64,000 bases of DNA from Kappaphycus alvarezii (GCA_002205965.3 NADL03000107.1:229732-293731); one strand, 5' to 3'; shown: positions 10,620 through 21,509, numbered from the stretch's first letter. Numbers and translations are program-made. The notes: generated from the sequence alone by a model not told the origin.

Positions 10620-11067
10620 GTCCTCATATGAGGACTACTTTTAGCACTTTTTTTTTAATACAAATTTTTTTTACCTCAGCGCATTGCTTGCCTCTCCGCA
10701 TTAGTCCATGAGTGTAGATGGCCGATCAAAACAAACTTTTCAAGATTGTTGACCTCGGTTACCTTGGTAAAGCTAGAGAAGTTTTCCCTCACCAGCTTCC
10801 GCTCTTCGCAAGAAGTTGTGAAAAGAGCTTCATTTTGGAGGGAAATATAGTTCGCATTATCGTGCGGGGTTTTCAGAAACGAGGGCGCATGTACAGTAAT
10901 TCTTACTGTACATGCGCCCTCGTTCCATTTTAATTCTTACTGTACTGTAACTCAACAAAAAAAAACCTTTTTTGCAGTAAAAATTTCGGGCTTGCAAAAC
11001 ATTTACCTTTCCAAAATGTAACGGAAACTGTCCTCATATGAGGACAAAGTGTGCCTCATATGAGGAC
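10620..11067. repeat. Segment bounded by gtcctcatatgaggac palindromes (MITE-like?)
   Basis: The 16-nt palindrome gtcctcatatgaggac occurs at 10620-10635 and 11030-11045. A 14-nt version, cctcatatgaggac, lies at 11054-11067. The enclosed 400 bp is AT-rich, contains a strong central hairpin (10878-10924) and lacks a recognisable gene. A 71-aa frame at 10718-10933 runs into the hairpin and shows no motif. A small non-autonomous element is possible. No target duplication could be defined. Confidence 0.4.
10878..10924. repeat. Perfect 22-bp stem hairpin with 3-nt loop
   Basis: Arm 10878-10899 (begins aacgagggcgcatg) and arm 10903-10924 are exact reverse complements, with loop ttc. The stem contains gtacagtaa, and the tactgta motif recurs directly after it. 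Possible small-RNA precursor, transposon centre or recombination product. Confidence 0.92.
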
Positions 11068-11109
11068 AGTGCTTGGACGGATAAACACTAGTTAGTACAG
11101 TATTTAGTA

Positions 11110-12710
11110 CTCCTCTGTGGTCCACAGCGCGAAGTCTTTCTCCGTGAGTTCCGCTTCCAGGAGTGCTCCACGGACGGGTTTGAACTTCTGGGGGCGCCGC
11201 TCGGCAACCGGAGTTCACAGACTCGTTCCTCCGCGCAAAATTGAAAGATGCCGCCGCACTCTCCCGCTGCTCGACAAGGTTGCCGACCCTCGCGCACGCT
11301 ATCACATGCATCCCGTCTGCGCGTCGGCGTGTCTAGGAGACCATGTTTTCAAACTTGCTGACCCGACACACGCCCGTACCGCTGCAGAAACTTTTGACGA
11401 CCTTCAACGGACGTACTTTACAGAGCTTCATGGTATCATGCTGTCGGACGAGGCATGGTCGCAGGCCACACTGCCCTTCCGACTTGGTGGCCTCGGCTTC
11501 TCACTCATCGAACCATTCCTCCACGGTGCCGGTGCCGCAAGTCTCATCGATGCAGCACCTGCCCGTGTCAAGTCCGAGGCACACATCGGACCACGCTCCA
11601 CCGCCCTGACTGGCTCTCGATGTCGCCAAGACAAGTCTTTCTTCCTCAGCCAAGCTGCCGTTCCCATGCGCGAGTTTGTCCTCCGCATACCTGGCCGTCC
11701 CTACTCCGTTGACGTGGGTTCCTTCGACCCGCTTCCCCTCTCTGCAGGGCACACCCACGTGCAAACATACCTAAAGGGTGTGCAGCAGGAGGCGCTGGCC
11801 AAGGCACACTGGAACGACGACGTCTGGGTTCGTTCCCCAAATCCAAACCATCATGCCGTCGCCGCAGTGAGGAACCGGAAACGCGGCCTTGCATTCCGCA
11901 AAGGCCCCGGCGCCGCATTCCCCCTCACCCATCCCACCACCGACACGAAGTGTCGGCAGTACACTGGAAGACCATAGTACGTCGCTACCTTGGACTGTCT
12001 GTCTACGATGACTCGCTCCTTCCGAACTGTGAGCATTGCAAACGAATCATGGAAAGGCTAGGGACCACGCAGTGGACCTGCGTCCTTCGGGTTTCGGTCG
12101 CAAACACCGGCATGACTCGGTACGCAACGTCATTGCCGGCCGTATCGCCCATGCAGCCGGTCTGGACTGCCAGTTTGAGGTCCCGCTCCTGATACCAGGC
12201 ACCGAGCTAAGACCCCCTGACATCCTCGTCCAGCCACCGCCAGCTCCCGATGGCACTGCGAAGCGCCCCATTGCCTACGACGTCACCGTCGTATCACCGT
12301 TCAAGGCCGACGTACGATCAAGGGCTACCCGTTGAAGTGGGAGGTGCTGCGTCAATTGCGCACCGCACAAGGTCACTGACCTGGAGCGAAAACTGTCGCG
12401 TCGACTCTCCCCGCCCTCCGAAAACCCCACACAAGCCCCCAATTTTCGAATTCCAACCGTTGGATTTCGCTTCCCGGGGTTCGCCTTCCCCCTCTTCTAT
12501 CCGCTTCATAGACGATCTCCTCCCGCGCATCGCAATAAAATTGCATACGTACTTTACAGTATGTTTGAGTCATTACTGTAGAACGAGAATTTACCGACGC
12601 ATTACACGATCTGGTCGTATCTGGCGAATGCTACCGTTTCCGGTACACATTTGCACGTGGCCGGACGTGGACCACCCGGTTAGCACTTAGCTAGCAACGT
12701 AGTCGGTTCC
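11110..12710 (+). pseudogene. LINE C: RT thumb, zinc knuckle and nuclease (5'-truncated)
   Basis: The element begins inside the RT thumb. One frame gives FLREFRFQECSTDGFELLGA (about 11130-11200), equivalent to the PQDGFDLLG region of LINE F. A long frame (11117-11977) follows with LPFRLGGLGFSLIEPFLHGA, the conserved post-RT motif of these LINEs. Then come the zinc knuckle CEHC (12028-12039) and a frame with KHRHDSVRNV, LRPPDILVQ and AYDVTVVSP (about 12273-12299). A frameshift follows, and the 3' tail contains RTRIYRRI and ends near 12690-12710. Residues R-P-x-D and D-V-T-V fit a PD-(D/E)XK nuclease. At least three frameshifts are present. The 5' truncation is typical of LINE insertion. Confidence 0.75.
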
Positions 12711-12756
12711 TGCACTGGACCCCCGATATTAATACGGTACTGTAAAGTATTACTAT

Positions 12757-13141
12757 TGTTTTACAGTACAACTGCACTAACGGTCGCAGCCAATCACGGG
12801 CCACGACTGATCTGACTTGGCAGATCCAGTGATACTATGTGCCCTAAATAGCCAAGTGGTATTACTGTACAGTATTGTGCGCCCGGTAATACAGTACAGT
12901 GGCTATCGTCTTCTCTATCCATTATTCTATAGCTATCGAACGGCTATATAAGGCAGTCCTCACTGCCTTATCGGGGCGTGGGGAGAGAGAGTTTTGGATA
13001 TTCAGAGGAAATCAACCGTTCTAGTGACTCGCTCTACTAAAACAACCAAATACGGGACTGCATCTGCATCCCGGGGGACGTTTGAACCAGTTCACTGTGC
13101 CTTCCTTTCCCGCCCCCCTCGCTGACAATACGCATACTACA
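12757..13141 (+). repeat. Copia-1 5' LTR
   Basis: 385 bp, beginning tgttttacag and ending cgcatactaca. It aligns over its length with 19086-19453, with many substitutions and short indels, so the copy is old. It contains a TATA-like ctatataagg (12944-12953) and several tactgta motifs. Confidence 0.85.
12944..12953 (+). promoter_or_regulatory. TATA box of Copia-1 LTR promoter
   Basis: ctatataagg lies about two thirds into the 5' LTR. The 3' LTR has ctatatatgg at the same place. This is the probable RNA polymerase II start region for genomic RNA. Confidence 0.55.
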
Positions 13142-13154
13142 GTTATGGGCCCAG
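13142..13154 (+). promoter_or_regulatory. Copia-1 primer-binding site: initiator tRNA-Met anticodon arm
   Basis: The 13 bases gttatgggcccag directly follow the LTR. They are the reverse complement of ctgggcccataac, the anticodon stem-loop of eukaryotic initiator tRNA-Met (anticodon CAT). Drosophila copia is known to prime from a cleaved half of this tRNA rather than from its 3' end. The match and position (0 bp from the LTR) are seen directly. The use of a half-tRNA primer is inferred. Confidence 0.8.
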
Positions 13155-14472
13155 GGAAGGACTTCGAGAAAGGTTTTGGCATGATGAACCCTCCGGTATT
13201 CGAGCCGAATCAAGACCTCCTCGTGTGGAGGAAGTAGGTTGCGAGCTGGGTTGATTTGATTGCAACTGCTGCAGAAAAGGGAGAAGACAAGTTCTACAAA
13301 GCGGTTTTCCATATGCTTGGACGTCAGCTCTATTACAAAGGTCCTAGCCAAGCTCAGCAGAGTCTCGTCAGCGAAGCACAGGAGCAAGGCAAGATCGATT
13401 ATAAGCAAGGTGATCAGGTCAAGGCTGTCCAAGAGATTGTAGACTTGATTGCAAAGATCCTCCCATCTCTGTTATACGCGCTCATTTACTCTTCCAATAA
13501 GGTCAGTCATGCAGAGGCAAGGACAATGAGGACTTGAATCGCTATGTTTCAAGGTTTCGTGGGTTCGCCATCGAACACCTGAGGAAGCCAGTTCAACCAG
13601 TCAATATCAAATCGGAGAAGTACTGTCAATAACCCTGCACAATAACGCCTCTCTCTCAGAAGCTTCCCTTACCAACGCCAAGCTCTGACTTATTGGAATG
13701 GCGAGGAACGAAGCAAGGGAACGATAAGCGCTGAGAAAAAGCACATTGACATTGGATGAGGCAGAGGATATCCTTGAGTACCAGAAGCTTGCTGTTTCGA
13801 TTGAAAGATCTTTCGGGAGTTCTAGTCATAATAAAAACTCTCGATAAATATAATTCACTGGTCGCTTCATGGATATGTGTCGAGATGCTAAGCCCATCTT
13901 CGGCAATATCAGAAGCAGAGTGTTGCTCAGGATGTGGCCAAATCGATTGCTTCCACTGTTCGTCGTTGGATTTAAGTCTTGATGATGCGGTTGAAGTACT
14001 CCGTTTTTTTGCTCAAACTTGCAATAGGACTATAAATCCGGTCACAAAGGCCCAAACTGAATCCACTGTTGACCATATAGTCAGAAGTTTTCTTCAATAG
14101 TCATGAGGCCGGTCACCAAGAGGCGAGGAACAGAACTCATCAAACATCCGCCCCTTTAACGGAAGGAAGCGGGACACGCACAGCGACGTCGGCAAATCCA
14201 ATAGGGATGCGAAGAGGAAGAAATCAATGATGGCTGGCACGACTCGTCGAGAAGCATGCATGGACTGCGGGAAGAAGGACCATGTTCGGGGAGATTTGAA
14301 GTTCCAGCGCCCTAGCTTTGCCACTTTGAAAATCTGCGAAACGAATAATCGCCGTGACGAAGTGTTCGCTGCGAACGAAGACCCAAAAAATGCGACCGGT
14401 ATTTTTGTCCGGGCTCCAAGCATTCCAAGGGCAAAGGAGCCTGGTAAGCGAATCCCTACCAAGCCGATCTGA
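13145..14472 (+). pseudogene. Copia-1 gag with CCHC-type knuckle, broken
   Basis: The first in-frame ATG (13145) lies inside the primer-binding site. A pair of ATGs follows at about 13181 (MMNPPVFEP), and either could be the start. Reading gives QDLLVWRK, one TAG, then VASWVDLIATAAEKGEDKFY and a helical region to about 13537. A stretch of decayed sequence follows, ending in CMDCGKKDHVRGD (about 14257-14295), a zinc-knuckle remnant that lacks a clear last Cys. The product would be the capsid/nucleocapsid protein of the virus-like particle. Several frameshifts and stops are present. Confidence 0.6.
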
Positions 14473-14499
14473 TGCCATTGCATGAAACCCAAATCTTAT

Positions 14500-15060
14500 A
14501 TTATACAGGGATTGTCCAAATCGTTTGGCGGAATAAAGTCAGCAGTAGCGCTGTCTTTGGCGATGAGCATCGAATTCAGTTGGATCCTCTGATTGTGAGC
14601 AATTCTTTTCCACGGCTATGGTGAGAATTGCAACGAGCGAAGCTCACGTTCGGTATATGAAGACTTCCTCTTGAAGACTTGAAAGGGGATAAAATCTTTA
14701 TTCCCTTCTACGTCACGAAGGGCGATGGTCCTCTTTTACTCGGAAATTGTGTCTTGAGCAAGTCAGATGTGATCAATTCACGAACACATCGTGTTCTCAT
14801 AATACCAACAGATTTTTTCGAGAGATTGGATAGCAAAATCGTTCTTCTAATCTACGTTACTGAGGGTAGAGAAACTCGAACACACCTTCATGTTGTCATG
14901 AGCCAAATATCCATATTCCACAGCTATCTTGCATCACAGCGGGCTTTGATCAGAACAAATGGAGATGGGGATAACCATATTAAACTTGCGCTTCATTGGA
15001 AAATCTGCGAAAAAGTTCACTTCAAGACTTCACCTGTACTCGAATTTGCCTCAAAATGAA
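14500..15060 (+). pseudogene. Copia-1 protease-like segment
   Basis: Reading LEDLKGDKIFIPFYVTKGDG and PLLLGNCVLSKSDV (about 14680-14780) fits the second half of a copia aspartic protease domain, by position between the gag knuckle and integrase. I cannot see a clear D-S/T-G active site, so the call rests on location and the GdgpLLlG-type segment. Confidence 0.35.
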
Positions 15061-16180
15061 TGAAGGATCTCTGCAAACGGGGCGGAGTTCTTTCTCCACT
15101 CTAGCAAGCCCTCGAAGCTGTCATGGAAAAGTCCTCTAGCTGCAAAACGACTGGACGTCCGCTCAATGTGGACAAGATATCCTTGAAAAGGCCACTTCGA
15201 ACATTTAACGAGGACGTGCAAATCGATTTCATGTACGTGGTTGAATTGAAGAAGTACCCAATACTCCATATGAAAGACTGGCTTCACGCTTCTGCAATGC
15301 GGTTGTTGTGTCGACCAGAGATATGGAAGAAGCTGGAAGAATCTTTGAAACTCACTGGATCGCAGTGAATGGAGCCCTGAATCAATATCGTTTGATCAGG
15401 AATTCGACAATGATGATTTTTGCAAACGTCAAAAACATGGCATCAAACCGAAGCCTCGTCCTGCGAGGAGACATAGCAAAATCGGTTCAGTAGAAAGTGC
15501 AAACTTCACCTACGTCAGATGTCACTGCGTATTCTCAAGGATGCAATGCACGAACGAAACACACGTGGTACTTCGTTCACGGTTCAGAAATCGTCTCAAG
15601 AGCCGTACTTGCAACGAATCTTCTTCGTGGAAATAATCGTGTCAGTGCCTTTGAACTTGCAAGAGGATACATACCATCTATTCTTGGTCTGCCACAGATG
15701 CCAGTGGACTCCGAGTTAATTGACGCACATTATGAGCAAGTTGCACGCGCCCGCTCTCAAAGATGTTGGAATCTCGATCGCCTAACACTGTTCCGTCAAA
15801 TATTTTGACGAAGGAACTCCAGTGTACTTCTTTGAGAAGCAAACAAAACATGGTGTTTGGAATTTGGGTTACGTCCAAAACGCAAAGAAATTTCGTCGAG
15901 CTCACACGGAGCAAATACGGAACCGGAAACGGCTGAAAGTCGCATACGAGGACATACGGCTATACCCTATTCATCCCTTTTGCAAGAGTTGGACAGTATC
16001 GAGGATTCAGAACAAGGACAGGGCAATCAGATCCCGTTGGATGAAGAAGGTGCATCTGTTGCTGCACCTATCCTGTCTGCTTCTATACCAAGACAATACC
16101 AAGACTGAACAATCTCGAAGCCAAGCGGTCAATGACGAAATCGTTCTTCATTTTCTCGAGTCGTATCGATGACATCCAGA
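15061..16180 (+). pseudogene. Copia-1 integrase, broken
   Basis: The frame at 15123-15368 gives CKTTGRPLNVDKISLKRP then FNEDVQIDFMYVVELKKYP, the first catalytic Asp region of an integrase core (VQIDF). The following 400 bp are shifted. The C-terminal part reads FELARGYIPSILGLP (about 15640-15700) and then YFFEKQTKHGVWNLG (about 15822-15870), typical downstream integrase sequence of this copia lineage. The later D and E of the DDE triad are not clearly preserved. Confidence 0.6.
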
Positions 16181-16479
16181 AAAATCGGATAATCGTTCCG
16201 CAGTCGTCTTCGTTCCTTGTGACTAAGAAAGCCAATTGGCTACGTTCAAGGATGTCGAATTTGACATAACTCAGAATACTCCAACCAGTGAACGGCACGG
16301 GCAAAGATGTTGGAACGAGCTCTCGGATGTAAGAAGTTCCACAAGAGTTGAAATCACAGAAGCAAACCATACTTCGGCAAATTAGAAATGCAATTGGTAT
16401 GAGCCTGTGACGGAAAGTAAGATCGTTTCAATGGCGCCAAGGTGGCTTATTGACGAATCCATCCAGAAGTAAAAGTCTA

Positions 16480-17100
16480 ATTACGAAGAAAAAACGCGTA
16501 CAAGGAAGTCAATATTAGAAGCCTACCAAGAGATGCAAATCTATATCCTCGCATTGTTTCTTCCAAGTCAAAATTGATGGAAATCAGACAAATTGAAATT
16601 GAAGTGCAGATTGGTTCCACACGGAACAGGGATAAGGAGAAGAATTTCATCCGTAAGGACTCAGCAAAGGCTCAGTTTCCTGTTATACGGGCCTTCTTTC
16701 TGCTGCAGCGATACTTCGATTTTCCTTGGCACGATAGACATCTCTGGCGCATTCCTCCAATCCGGACCGTTGAATCGAAACGAATATGTCCTGCCGAAAT
16801 GGACAAAGAAAGCTTCTTCGTGTGGAAGCTGCTCGTCCATACCTACGGTCTTGTGGAATCAGGCCGCTGTGGCAACTACCAGTTAAGAATGGATGTTCAG
16901 CAGTGTACTTGAATGCGTTCCTGGAATGCCGCAACTATTCTTGAAACGGGATCCATCTGGAAATTGCTTCTCATTGTCGCCAAAGTTGTGCATGATTTCC
17001 TACTTGCCGTCACGACAACAGATTCAAGATTTCCATGATGTGATTTCAACCGATTCAAAGTCAGCAGATTCGTTTCCCAGTCGAACTGGTCTTCAATAGA
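16480..17100 (+). pseudogene. Copia-1 reverse transcriptase, broken
   Basis: One frame gives TIDISGAFLQSGPLNRNEYV (about 16730-16795), the copia RT motif around the first catalytic Asp. Another gives FFVWKLLVHTYGLVESGRCG (about 16815-16875), the conserved wkl...yGL.eagr segment. The FxDD motif should lie downstream but is not visible. The remaining sequence to 17100 is in several frames. Confidence 0.62.
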
Positions 17101-17329
17101 CTCATATTCTTCAAGAAACCGATCTCAATCACCGTTCGATGAAGGAATACATGGACACTATTGAAAAAATCCCATTAGACCGTATGAGGAGGAAAGACCA
17201 AGAAGCTAAATGCTCACCGGATGAATTAAGTCATTCCAAGCACTTGCTGGACATATTAATTGCTTGGCCATGAAGTTTTAAGCAATGTGCCTTTGTATCG
17301 AGTACTTGCACCAATAGACCTCCGATGAG

Positions 17330-17930
17330 AGTGCACCACTTGAGTGAAGCCAATCGCGCTCTCCATGAAATTCGACAGCTCTCTCCGGTTCTCAAGTATC
17401 GAGTTCATTCTAATTATGACGTCATTGGCAACGATACGGCTTACTTAGCCTTCTCTGACGCAAGCCAAGGGAAATATTCATACTGACGAACGGGTTACTT
17501 TCGGGAATCTTCTTTCCTAATTACAGAATATTCTACGCTCTCGACTGGCACAGCTCTAAGCAGGCCCGAGTCTCGTTTCCGTCCATGGGGGCAGAGATAC
17601 CTTCAGGGTCGGAGTCAGCTGATCGGGCTGGAATCACGGCGTACTGCTTATATTAGATTTATACCGCTGATTGTTCCTTGCCGCTTATCTTGACGGTTGA
17701 TTTACATGGACTCCACTCGATCATCATCACTCTTCACGAAGGTCGCGATTACATGCTGCGTTCAACAGTCGAAAGGCTGAGAGGCTCCTTTGAGTAAGGG
17801 TAGATCGCTGTTATGCAGTGGATAAAAGGCAAGAATAACATCGCTGATGCCTTGACAAAGATGAATTTGGACACCTTGCAAACTCTATGAGGCCTGCGCT
17901 CTTAGCCCCTTGGACTCTCATATTCTTCAC
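17330..17930 (+). pseudogene. Copia-1 RNase H, broken
   Basis: Translation across frames shows AFSDASQGKYS (about 17448-17480), then a DWHSSKQARVS-like stretch, VDLHGLHSIIITLHEGRDY (about 17695-17755), VMQWIKGKNNIADALTKMN (about 17812-17870). The order and wording match the copia RNase H domain and its C-terminal ADALTK signature. At least three stops interrupt it. The fragment at 34.64-35.40 kb is the same region of a relative. Confidence 0.72.
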
Positions 17931-19085
17931 GAAGCCGAGAGAGTCGAGACAGATCTAGAATACGAGGTAGACAGCAGAAAAGACCGCTTGCAAAAAGAAG
18001 TTTAGCTCAATCGATGCACGCGCACACCACCAAGAACTTCTGGCTTTTTCTTGTTCCATTTCGGATTACGGATACTCTTCTCCTAAATCGTATCAGCCTT
18101 AAAGAAACCTCCGTAAGCATGCTTACAGATGACATGGTGTACCACGGGTGCCACGCCGATGCCTCCTTCAAAATTATTGGCCTGTAGTCATGGCACCTAT
18201 GCAGTATTTTCCACTTGCACTGTATTGAAAACCAAGGAACTTGGGATAATTGATACCAACCTCAGCAAATGTTCTTCCTTTATTTTAGTTGTCAATTACT
18301 CGAAGTTCAATCTATTCCTCGTCCTTCGTTCGAAGCTCAGCCCGCAAGTTGGACACCTGTCCACGGAACTTGGCGACCCCCCATCCTCGCCATCGCTAGC
18401 CTCTACCGCCTCGTCTTCGATCAGTCGGTGGCGTGGGAATTCGGTCCCGGGGTCCTCGGCTGACCCATTCGCGCTCGCATTGTATGGCGAATCAGGGGAG
18501 GGAGACTCGCGGTCGTGTTGTACGGGGGTCTGCTGGTCGAATTTTGGGCCTTAAGCGCTCACGATAATGACATCTTGAGTATCATCTACAGGGAAACTGC
18601 TGTCATACAAGCACAAGAGGTAACCCTGATTATTTCGAGAGGGTGAAAAGGTGGTGTCCAAATGCGGGCGTGGGCATTTGCAAGGTCTGGATTGTTGCGA
18701 GGAAACCTTGGGGAAGGAGACATAGCTGATGGGCGCAGTGGCTGAAGGAAAACCACGAACACCGAAGGAAGTAGGAGGACATATGTGCTACCTCTAGCCG
18801 GATCAAATGTCGAGCGCTACTGTGCAATGTCTCACATGGCCAACATTACTGACATCAAAGCTGCAGTTTCTTTATTGATTTTTACAAAGGGCCACATTAT
18901 GTTCGTTCTTGACCAATACGAAGGCAATTGTTTGGAGTATTGTACTGTGTTTTGCACAGCAAACGGTAATTTTCAATTTAATCGGCTTGCACACCTTTTA
19001 TTTACGTTTCGTACTATTCTGTTCAAGATTTTTAATTAATTGGGCCCTTCTCGGTATAAGGATCGGTTCAGTCCAATCGGGGGTA
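17931..19085 (+). other. Copia-1 interior between RNase H and 3' LTR, unassigned
   Basis: About 1.15 kb is unusually long for this position. It holds a 141-aa frame at 18129-18554, with a Ser-rich C-terminus and no recognised motif, and shorter frames at 18785-19139. It ends in a G-run (cgggggta) directly before the LTR, a possible polypurine tract. An unrelated insertion into the element is possible. Confidence 0.4.
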
Positions 19086-19453
19086 TGTTGTACAGTGTAT
19101 ACTGTACGAACGATCGCAGCAATCACGGGTCACGACTGATCTGACTTGGCAGATCCAATGATATGTGCCCTAAATAGCCAAGTCGTAGTACTACTGTATT
19201 ATGCTCCAGGTAATACAGTGGCTATCGTCTGCTCTATCACTATTCTATAACCATCGCCAGGCTATATATGGCAGTCCTACTGCCCGATCGGGGCGTGGGA
19301 AGAGAGGGATTTTTTGGACATTCGGAGGAAAATCAACCATTCTAGTGATTCGCCCCACCAACTTCGGGACTGCAAATGCATTCCGGGGGACTTTTGTACC
19401 CTTCAATGTGCCTTCCTTTCCCCCTCTCCCTCGCTGAAACTGTGCGTACTACA
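19086..19453 (+). repeat. Copia-1 3' LTR
   Basis: 368 bp, begins tgttgtacag and ends gcgtactaca. It is the partner of 12757-13141 and is preceded by cgggggta. Confidence 0.85.
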
Positions 19454-19570
19454 ATTATTACTATATAAAATTCCCCTGACCTGGTCCCCTAGACCAGAGG
19501 GCATCAATGATTGGAAGTACAGCAGTCCTGGTCCGTGCTTTGCAACTTCGAAATGAAGTTGTACATCTGC

Positions 19571-19606
19571 TAAAATCGATTTTATGTTAACATAAAATCG
19601 ATTTTA
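19571..19606. repeat. Perfect 36-nt palindrome, no loop
   Basis: The half-sites taaaatcgattttatgtt and its exact complement meet at gttaac. Each half also contains a smaller palindrome, aaaatcgatttt. It lies 118 bp after the Copia-1 3' LTR. Confidence 0.92.
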
Positions 19607-20352
19607 CCAGCACGACTACCCGAGCTAGCCATTGCGAGGGTGTAATCAAGGTCCTGGTATCTTGGAATATGTGGATGGGACTCCTTAGTTAAGGCAAAGT
19701 AACGCCGTTTTTAGAATATACTTGTGTTTTGTGAGTCTGTCGGGCACTTCGCAGACTCCCAAGATTCCGGCTTCTCGTAGGTACGTTAAACAATAGTATT
19801 ATATCACCGTATATTGGGAGGGGATTCCCTTAAAAGTTGATCTCAGGGGTTATTTTTCTCCAGATAAGAGGTGACGTCCTCAGAAAAGTTTGTACAAGTG
19901 CATAAAATTGCTTGCAGGAGGCTATGTTTCTCCACTCAACAGAGAACATGGTTCAAACAGGAACAAGAGCAAACACAAGTAATAACTACTTCTAGATACC
20001 CAAGAAAGTGATATTTGCCAGATTGCTGGGACTCATATCGTAGAGGATGTTGCTCAGGAACCCAAGCCAGAAGAAATATCAAAGGACGGTCAGTTCTTTC
20101 GAAGTAGTGGAAGAAATTTGCGGGGCAATGAATAGTATCTAGATATCGCTGAAGATAGAAGTAGAACTTTCTGAGAAAGTGCGTAGAGCAATTGGGCTTC
20201 TAGCAGGTCGGTCGACTGATAGCAACACGAAAAGAAAAACTCAACTGACCGTGCTCTCTGGAAAAGAAGCTCATAAGGTGAGATATAGGAATTTATGAAT
20301 AGATTGGCAGCCTGTATCCAGTGTAAGTTGCACATAAATACACAAGAGTTAT
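19607..20352. other. No gene recognised
   Basis: Mixed sequence without a supported coding region. A 107-aa minus-strand frame (20413-20090) is Leu/Ser-rich and shows no motif. Confidence 0.4.
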
Positions 20353-20685
20353 TTGGAGAGCTCTCTTTGCCATGGAGCAGAAGGTAGATCATTCTTTGAT
20401 CTAAAGCGCACATGGTATCGCCTTCTCAAGGACATTTTCATTCAGCACGAAAGACGTCTTCTATCTTGTGCATTCGAGAGATATACAGCCAGGGTTTTCG
20501 ATAATGTGGCTAGGAACCATTGGAATGCTACAGCAAATGAGCTGCGGGACCACCTGGAGGCTCGACTATGCAACAATGCCCAGCTCAGCGCGTTACAGGA
20601 TAAATTCTTTGACATGAAGTGGAACGACAGATATGAGTCTGGATACGCTTTCGGTGAACGCATTCGATCTGCGTACATGACTTAG
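20353..20685 (+). pseudogene. Possible retrotransposon gag fragment
   Basis: A 110-aa frame contains ARNHWNATANELRDHLEAR, then LQDKFFDMKWNDRYESGYAF and GERIRSAYM. The spaced W...L...L / W...ES...F..R pattern resembles the helical gag domain of LTR elements, but no knuckle, protease or LTR lies nearby. Weak call. Confidence 0.3.
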
Positions 20686-20768
20686 CAAATACCAATCTAC
20701 GACGAAATAATGGTTAATAGCTTCTTTTAATAGGACATGCTTTATCCGAGCCTCGATGGGTGCTGTAC

Positions 20769-20814
20769 GGTGGGGCACTGTAAGGTGAGACACTGTAAGG
20801 TAAGTCCACTGTAA
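20769..20814 (+). repeat. Three-unit tandem repeat, 15-16 bp
   Basis: Units 20769-20783, 20784-20798 and 20799-20814 each start ggt and end cactgtaa, with small differences between them. It lies in non-coding sequence. Confidence 0.8.
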
Positions 20815-21509
20815 GAAATTTCTCTCCATGCAAGAAGTTTCTCCTCTTACTCCAGCGACGAGGTTGAGGGCCGAGGTATAGGACTGGAAAGTTGCGAGTT
20901 AAAGAAGGGGTCAAAGAAGCGACCGCATCGTGTAGTTCGTGCGACTCAGGTAACGGCGAGAGCCCGAAATTCACGCTGCGGAGGACGCTGACCGGGCAGC
21001 GTTTAAAAAACTGGTGATTCGCAACCCGTCACAAGCATCCCGCCACAGCCAGCCGCTCGAGGACACTGCGGAAGAAGACAGAACACTCGGCACCCCAAGT
21101 ACAATGACAGCGGCAACATCTGCATTTGTGCAGGTAGGGTTCGCTGATGCCGTGCCAGACTCGACATCAATGCGAAAGACCTCTTGCATACGATGCAAAC
21201 ATGCCCCTTTGAGGTTTGCTCATGCGTTCTCTGGTGCGCAGTGAGATTGTATCAGATTCCAGATGCTTTTCCACTGTGGTACTGTTGACCGCGCTTCTTT
21301 AAGTGCACCGTGTCAATGTGCATCGTCATGGGAGGCTTTTGCCCAGAATTTCGACGGCAACATGTGCATGTCCATTTTTCTCGTCACGATGAGTTATGGC
21401 AATGAGGCTGCGTCACCGCAAAGAGTGATTTCCTTCCTTGAGGTTTCAATTTTTTAATTTTGTAAAGTAATTGTGTTGAATTTCAGGAGAAGTTTCCTGA
21501 CCCTAGAAG
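20815..21509. other. No gene recognised
   Basis: Short frames only (for example 21014-21244, +, with SCIRCKH). The single CxxC is not enough to call a zinc finger. Sequence immediately before LINE D. Confidence 0.4.

Larger units (their letters stand above)
12757..19453 (+). mobile_element. Copia-1: LTR retrotransposon with both LTRs, decayed
   Basis: A 6.7-kb element. The LTRs (12757-13141 and 19086-19453) both begin tgtt and end ctaca. Flanking 5-mers actat (12752-12756) and attat (19454-19458) differ at one base and may be an aged target duplication. The interior reads gag with zinc knuckle, a protease-like segment, integrase, RT and RNase H, which is the Ty1/copia order. Every domain is frameshifted or stopped. 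A fragment of the same family lies at 34.64-35.40 kb on the other strand. Confidence 0.85.

Noticed and set aside
14227-14472. Full CCHC zinc knuckle in Copia-1 gag
   Set aside because: Only C-x2-C-x4-H is present; the final Cys is missing, so it is reported as a remnant.
21014-21244. Zinc-finger protein from the SCIRCKH stretch
   Set aside because: A single CxxC without partner ligands is not enough.
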